NCBI GenBank assembly: GCA_946887295.1
Contig: CAMPKP010000016.1
Coordinates: 1 to 37,089, forward strand
Direction: 5' to 3'
Length of the DNA: 37,089 nucleotides
Origin: an uncultured Gemmatimonadota bacterium
GTDB lineage: Bacteria > Gemmatimonadota > Gemmatimonadetes > Gemmatimonadales > GWC2-71-9
Shown piece by piece: positions 33,107 through 37,089 of this stretch (position 1 is the first letter of the stretch; the number at the start of each line of letters is the position of its first letter). The notes below the pieces were generated by a model, which saw only the letters and a list, made by a program, of their open reading frames with translations, was not told the DNA's origin and searched no databases. The translations under genes and the position numbers were made by a program.

Positions 33107-35260
33107 TCAGCCCGTGGGCGGATCGTCGCCGGCCGCCTCGCCACGGATCGCGGGAGCGTAGTATTCCTGCACGTAGTTCTGCACCATGCGGCGGGCGGTG
33201 AACCGCGAGCCCGCCAGCCGGAGCGCGTGCCGCATCTTGTCCACCCAGCCGATGGGCACCCCCGCCGCATTGCGGGTGTGGTAGAGCGGAACCACCTGCT
33301 CCTCCAGGAGCCGGTAGAAGCGCTCGGCGTCCGCTGCGTCGGCGTCCTCGGTGTCGCCCGCCGGCGAGATGGCCCAGCCGCTCAGCCCGTCGAATCCCTC
33401 CTGCCACCACCCGTCGAGCGTGCTGAGCTGCGGCACGCCGTTGAGTGCCGCCTTCATCCCGCTGGTGCCCGAGGCCTCGAGCGGAACCCGCGGCAGGTTC
33501 ACCCAGACGTCCACCCCCTGCACCAGGAGATGGGCGAGGTGCATGTCGTAGTCCTCCAGGAACGCGACCCGTCCCTCGAACTCGGGATCGCGGGTGAACT
33601 GATAGACGCTCTGGAGCACTTCCTTCCCCGGGTTGTCGGCCGGGTGCGCCTTGCCGGCGAAGATGATCTGCACCGGGCGCCGCTGATCCACCAGCAGGCG
33701 CCGGAGCCGGTCGAGGTCGCGAAAGATCAGATTGGCGCGCTTGTAGGTCGCGAAGCGGCGGGCGAAGCCGAGGGTGAGCGCGGCGGGATCGAGCAGCGTG
33801 CCGGCGCCGACCACCTGCGCCGCCTCCTTGAACCGTGCGGCGAAGCGGCGCCTGGCGTCCTCGCGGATCCTGGTGGCGAGCACGTGCTTGAGGCGGAGGT
33901 GCGCGGCCCAGAAGCGGTCGTGATCCAGCGACAGCACATGATCCCAGAACCCCGGCTCGTCGAGGCGGTTGCCCCAGTCGGGGCCGAGGTGCCCGTCGAG
34001 CAGCTCCATGATGGGGCTCGCCATCCAGGTGGCGAGATGGACGCCGTTGGTCACGTGGCCGACCGGCACCGCCTCCCAGGGTCGGCCCGGCCAGAGGTCG
34101 TGCCAGAGATTCCGCGACACCTGGCCGTGGCGCCGGGAGACGCCGTTCACCCGGGCCGACAGGCGCATGGCGCATACGGTCATGTGGAACTGGCCGTCGA
34201 TCGAGGGATGCTTGCCGAGGTGGAAGAGCGCGTCGCGGTCGATCCCCATCTCCTCCCAGATCGGGCCGGCACACGCCTCCAGGGCCTCCACCGCGAAGGC
34301 ATCGTGGCCCGCCGGAACCGGCGTGTGAGTGGTGAAGACGCTGTGCGCCCGGACCTCGCGGACCGCGTCGTCGAACGACGTGCCGCCCACCGTCAGCTCG
34401 CGGAGCCGCTCGATCATCATGAACGCGGCATGCCCCTCGTTGGCGTGCCAGACGGTGGGGGCGATCCCCAGCGCCCGCAGCACCCGCACGCCACCGACTC
34501 CCAGGATCCACTCCTGCCGCACCCGCAGATCGGGCCCGCCGGCATAGAGCTTGTTCATCAGCCCGCGGTCGTCGGGATGATTGAGCTCGAGATTGGTGTC
34601 CAGCAGGTAGATCGGAACCCGGCCCACCATCATGCGCCAGGCGCGCACGTGCACCGGCCGGCCCGAGGTCTCGACGGTCGTGAGGTAGGGGCGTCCCTGG
34701 GGGCCACGCACCGGCTCCAGGGGCGTCAGCGAGATGTCGTACTCGTCGTCGCTGTCCTCCTGCCAGCCGTCGAGTCTCAGCCGCTGGTCGAAATAGCCCT
34801 TCATGTACATCAGGCCCACGCCCGTCAGCGGGATTCCGAGGTCGCTCGCCGCCTTGCAGTGGTCGCCCGCCAGGACGCCGAGACCGCCGGAGTAGATCGG
34901 CACCGAGCTGTGCAGCCCGAACTCGGCGCAGAAGTACGCCACCGAGCTGCCGTCGAGGTCGCCGTAGCTCTGGGTGAACCAGGTGTCGCGGCTCGAGGTC
35001 TCGTGGTGCATCCGCGCCATGACCTCGTCGTAGCGGCGGAGGAAGTCGCTGTCGCTGGCGCACGCGGCGATGCGCTCGGGGTCCACCCGGCAGAGCAGCT
35101 CCAACGGATTGTGGCGGGTCATGCCCCAGAGGGAGGCGTCGATGCTCCGGAACAGATCGCGGCCCCCGCGATTCCAGCTCCACCAGAGGTTGTTTGCGAG
35201 GGTCGCCAGGCCTTCGATGCGCGCGGGGAGATACGGGATGTGGGCGCTGTGGGAAGTCAT
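33107..35260 (-). CDS. glgP: Alpha-glucan (glycogen/maltodextrin) phosphorylase
   Basis: A 717-residue PLP enzyme (GT35) releasing glucose 1-phosphate from alpha-glucans. The length fits the short, Thermotoga/Thermococcus-like form, with an N-terminal DUF3417-type stretch (LATLANNLWWSWN). Conserved blocks are CAEFGLHSSVPIYSGGLGVLAGDH, WHANEGHAAF, FTTHTPVPAGHD, HVTNGVHLATW, GFARRFATYKRA and IIFAGKAHPAD. The PLP-binding lysine is Lys603 in EASGTSGMKAALNG. It leads the operon glgP-glgA-GH57-GH57. There is no Shine-Dalgarno; a TATACT box eight bases before the ATG suggests a leaderless transcript. Confidence 0.95.
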   Translation of the reverse strand: MTSHSAHIPYLPARIEGLATLANNLWWSWNRGGRDLFRSIDASLWGMTRHNPLELLCRVDPERIAACASDSDFLRRYDEVMARMHHETSSRDTWFTQSYGDLDGSSVAYFCAEFGLHSSVPIYSGGLGVLAGDHCKAASDLGIPLTGVGLMYMKGYFDQRLRLDGWQEDSDDEYDISLTPLEPVRGPQGRPYLTTVETSGRPVHVRAWRMMVGRVPIYLLDTNLELNHPDDRGLMNKLYAGGPDLRVRQEWILGVGGVRVLRALGIAPTVWHANEGHAAFMMIERLRELTVGGTSFDDAVREVRAHSVFTTHTPVPAGHDAFAVEALEACAGPIWEEMGIDRDALFHLGKHPSIDGQFHMTVCAMRLSARVNGVSRRHGQVSRNLWHDLWPGRPWEAVPVGHVTNGVHLATWMASPIMELLDGHLGPDWGNRLDEPGFWDHVLSLDHDRFWAAHLRLKHVLATRIREDARRRFAARFKEAAQVVGAGTLLDPAALTLGFARRFATYKRANLIFRDLDRLRRLLVDQRRPVQIIFAGKAHPADNPGKEVLQSVYQFTRDPEFEGRVAFLEDYDMHLAHLLVQGVDVWVNLPRVPLEASGTSGMKAALNGVPQLSTLDGWWQEGFDGLSGWAISPAGDTEDADAADAERFYRLLEEQVVPLYHTRNAAGVPIGWVDKMRHALRLAGSRFTARRMVQNYVQEYYAPAIRGEAAGDDPPTG

Positions 35261-35268
35261 AGGGCGGT

Positions 35269-35298
35269 AGTATAGCGGGGTCGGGTGGAAGGGTGAAA
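35269..35298 (-). promoter_or_regulatory. Promoter of the glycogen operon
   Basis: On the minus strand TTTCAC (35293-35298), an 18-bp spacer and TATACT (35269-35274, five of six matches) lie directly before glgP. Eight bases separate the -10 from the ATG. Confidence 0.55.
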
Positions 35299-35366
35299 CG
35301 GCGGAATGTGCGGGAAGACGGACGGGCGGAGCGAAGAAAATCGCGAGGCGGATCGGCCGTTCCGCC

Positions 35367-37043
35367 CTATCTCACCAGCTTCTTGAACCGTATCCTGTGC
35401 GGCTGGTCGGCGGAGACTCCCTTGCGGCGCTTCAAGTCGGCCACGTAGTCCTGGTAGTTGCCCTCGAACCAGACCACCTCGCTGTCTCCCTCGAACGCGA
35501 GGATGTGAGTCGCGATGCGATCGAGAAACCAGCGGTCGTGGCTGATCACGACCGCGCAGCCGGCGAAGCCGAGCAGCGCCTCCTCGAGCGCCCGCAGCGT
35601 GTCGACGTCGAGATCGTTGGTGGGCTCGTCGAGCAGCAGCAGGTTGCCTCCGGTCCGCAGCAGCTTGGCCAGATGGAGCCGGTTGCGCTCGCCGCCGGAG
35701 AGGGTGTCCACCTTCTTCTGCTGGTCGGCGCCGCGGAAGTTGAAGCCGGCGCTGTAGGCCCGGGCGTTCACGGTGCGGCGGCCGAACTGGAGCTGGTCCT
35801 GGCCGCCCGAGATCTCCTGGTAGACGGTCTTGCCGGCATCGAGCGCGTCACGGGTCTGGTCCACGTAGGCGATCTGCACGGTCGAGCCGACCTTGAGCGT
35901 GCCGCCATCGGGCTCCTCCTGGCCGGTGATCATCCGGAAGAGCGTGGTCTTGCCGGCCCCGTTGGGCCCGATGACGCCGACGATGCCGCCGCGCGGCAGG
36001 GAGAAGCTCAGGCCGTCGATGAGGAGCCGGTCGCCATAGCCCTTGCTGAGGTTCTCGGTCACCACCACCTCGTCGCCCAGCCGCTCGGGCACCGGGATCA
36101 GGATCTCGGCCGAGCCTTCGGTCTGCCGCGCCGCCTCCTCGCGCAGCTCCTCGTAGCGGGTGATGCGCGCCTTGCTCTTGGCCTGCCTCGCGCGGGGGGA
36201 CATGCGGATCCACTCCAGCTCGTGCTGCAGCGTCTTCTGACGAGCGGAGGCCTGCTTCTCCTCCTGGGCCATGCGGCGCTGCTTCTGCTCCAGCCAGGAG
36301 GAGTAGTTGCCCTCCCAGGGGATGCCGGCGCCCTGATAGAGCTCGAGGATCCAGCCCGCCACGTTGTCGAGGAAGTACCGGTCGTGGGTCACCGCCACGA
36401 CGGTACCCGGGAAGTCGGCGAGGAACCGCTCCAGCCACCACACGCTCTCGGCGTCGAGGTGGTTGGTGGGCTCGTCCAGCAGGAGCATGTCGGGCTGCTC
36501 GAGGAGCACGCGACAGAGCGCCACCCGGCGGCGCTCGCCCCCCGAGAGCCGGGCGACGTCGGCGTCGCCCGGCGGGAGGCGGAGCGCGTCCATCGCGATG
36601 TCCACCTTGTGGTCCAGCTCCCAGAGGCCGAGCGCGTCGATCCGCTCCTGGAGGTTGCCCTGCTTCTCCAGCAGCCGGCTCATCTCGTCGTCGTCCATGG
36701 GCTCCGCGAACTTCGCGCTGATCTCCTCGAACTGGCGCAGCATCGCGCGCTGCTCGGCCACCGCTTCCTCCACGTTGCCGCGCACGTCCTTGGACGGATC
36801 GAGCTGCGGCTCCTGGGGCAGGTATCCGATCCTGGTTCCGGGGAGGGGGCGCGCGTCGCCCATGAAGTCCTTGTCCACCCCGGCCATGATGCGGAGCAGC
36901 GTCGACTTCCCCGCGCCGTTGGCGCCGAGCACGCCGATCTTGGCGCCGGGGTAGAAGGCGAGATGGATCCCCTTGAGGATCTCGCGGGAGGGAGGCACGA
37001 CCTTTCTGAGGTCGCGCATGGTGAAGATGTATTCGCCGGCCAT
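35367..37043 (-). CDS. ettA: Energy-dependent translational throttle protein EttA (ABC-F)
   Basis: A 558-residue cytoplasmic ABC-F ATPase that binds the ribosomal E site and gates the first elongation steps according to ADP/ATP. Two ABC domains are present. The first has Walker [10 protein letters not shown] (about 40-48), [13 protein letters not shown] and [11 protein letters not shown]. The second has [22 protein letters not shown] and [15 protein letters not shown]. The arm between them (about 90-140) and the linker helix ([33 protein letters not shown]) match EttA in length (E. coli about 555). The ATG at 37043 has no Shine-Dalgarno. Upstream is a terminator of a gene outside the window. 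Confidence 0.96.
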   Translation of the reverse strand: MAGEYIFTMRDLRKVVPPSREILKGIHLAFYPGAKIGVLGANGAGKSTLLRIMAGVDKDFMGDARPLPGTRIGYLPQEPQLDPSKDVRGNVEEAVAEQRAMLRQFEEISAKFAEPMDDDEMSRLLEKQGNLQERIDALGLWELDHKVDIAMDALRLPPGDADVARLSGGERRRVALCRVLLEQPDMLLLDEPTNHLDAESVWWLERFLADFPGTVVAVTHDRYFLDNVAGWILELYQGAGIPWEGNYSSWLEQKQRRMAQEEKQASARQKTLQHELEWIRMSPRARQAKSKARITRYEELREEAARQTEGSAEILIPVPERLGDEVVVTENLSKGYGDRLLIDGLSFSLPRGGIVGVIGPNGAGKTTLFRMITGQEEPDGGTLKVGSTVQIAYVDQTRDALDAGKTVYQEISGGQDQLQFGRRTVNARAYSAGFNFRGADQQKKVDTLSGGERNRLHLAKLLRTGGNLLLLDEPTNDLDVDTLRALEEALLGFAGCAVVISHDRWFLDRIATHILAFEGDSEVVWFEGNYQDYVADLKRRKGVSADQPHRIRFKKLVR

Positions 37044-37051
37044 GGGGGGAC

Positions 37052-37057
37052 AAAATA
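37052..37057 (-). promoter_or_regulatory. Candidate -10 of a leaderless ettA transcript
   Basis: On the minus strand TATTTT lies eight bases before the ettA ATG, the same spacing as at glgP. The -35 region falls inside the terminator hairpin and has no good match. Confidence 0.3.
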
Positions 37058-37060
37058 ACC

Positions 37061-37087
37061 AAAAGGGCGTCCCAGCGGGGACGCCCT
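37061..37087 (-). terminator. Intrinsic terminator of a gene to the right of the window
   Basis: On the minus strand a perfect ten-base-pair stem (37064-37073 with 37078-37087) with a four-base loop is followed by TTTTGGTT. It must end a leftward transcript coming from beyond the window edge. It lies about 18 bases from the ettA start. Confidence 0.75.
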
Positions 37088-37089
37088 CG

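Noticed and set aside
33053..37058. Two long plus-strand frames opposite glgP and ettA
   Set aside because: Both are shadows of long, fully motif-supported minus-strand genes and have no start signals.

Overview
The window is GC-rich bacterial chromosome with dense coding on both strands. The best guess for its origin is the phylum Gemmatimonadota or a close didermic relative. This is inferred from a SusC/SusD pair outside an obvious Bacteroidetes context, many lipoproteins, an Omp85-type barrel, a GH57-based glycogen cluster and very high GC. No rRNA or other lineage marker is present to prove it. I see no CRISPR array, no insertion sequence and no complete prophage.

Layout, left to right. 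Positions 1-171 hold the 3' part of tRNA-Leu(GAG) and a complete tRNA-Thr(CGT). A PAS-PAS hybrid histidine kinase follows (240-2249). A minus-strand envelope group runs 5506 to 2278: MltD-like transglycosylase lipoprotein, a tiny membrane protein, a secreted HEXXH metalloprotease-like protein and an MgtC-family protein. Next is a notable divergent cluster (5680-10355): a calcineurin-type phosphatase lipoprotein and a beta-propeller protein on the minus strand, facing an outer-membrane barrel protein whose periplasmic part carries a kinase-like DRH catalytic-loop signature. An EamA exporter follows.

Positions 11328-12817 hold an unusual 350-aa protein with features of phage single-strand annealing proteins and a small Trp-rich acidic protein. 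Then come tRNA-Pro(GGG), an FKBP prolyl isomerase that has lost its lipobox cysteine, a Pal/OmpA lipoprotein, and an ECF sigma / anti-sigma / DUF4097 operon on the minus strand. Histidine catabolism genes hutU and hutI (16742-19732) are followed by a SusC/SusD outer-membrane uptake pair (19816-24074) and a small lipoprotein.

Positions 24746-26694 encode agmatine deiminase and N-carbamoylputrescine amidase, the two steps from agmatine to putrescine. Two c-type cytochromes (26854-28007) follow, one on a long Thr/Ala tether. The right end (28004-35260, minus strand) is a compact alpha-glucan operon: GlgP, GlgA, GH57 branching enzyme and GH57 4-alpha-glucanotransferase. The window closes with the ABC-F translation factor EttA.

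The two most interesting items are the phosphatase/propeller/kinase-like barrel cluster, a candidate extracytoplasmic phosphorylation or phosphate-transfer system, and the orphan annealing-like protein at 11328-12380. Functional calls for both are inferences from motifs and context.
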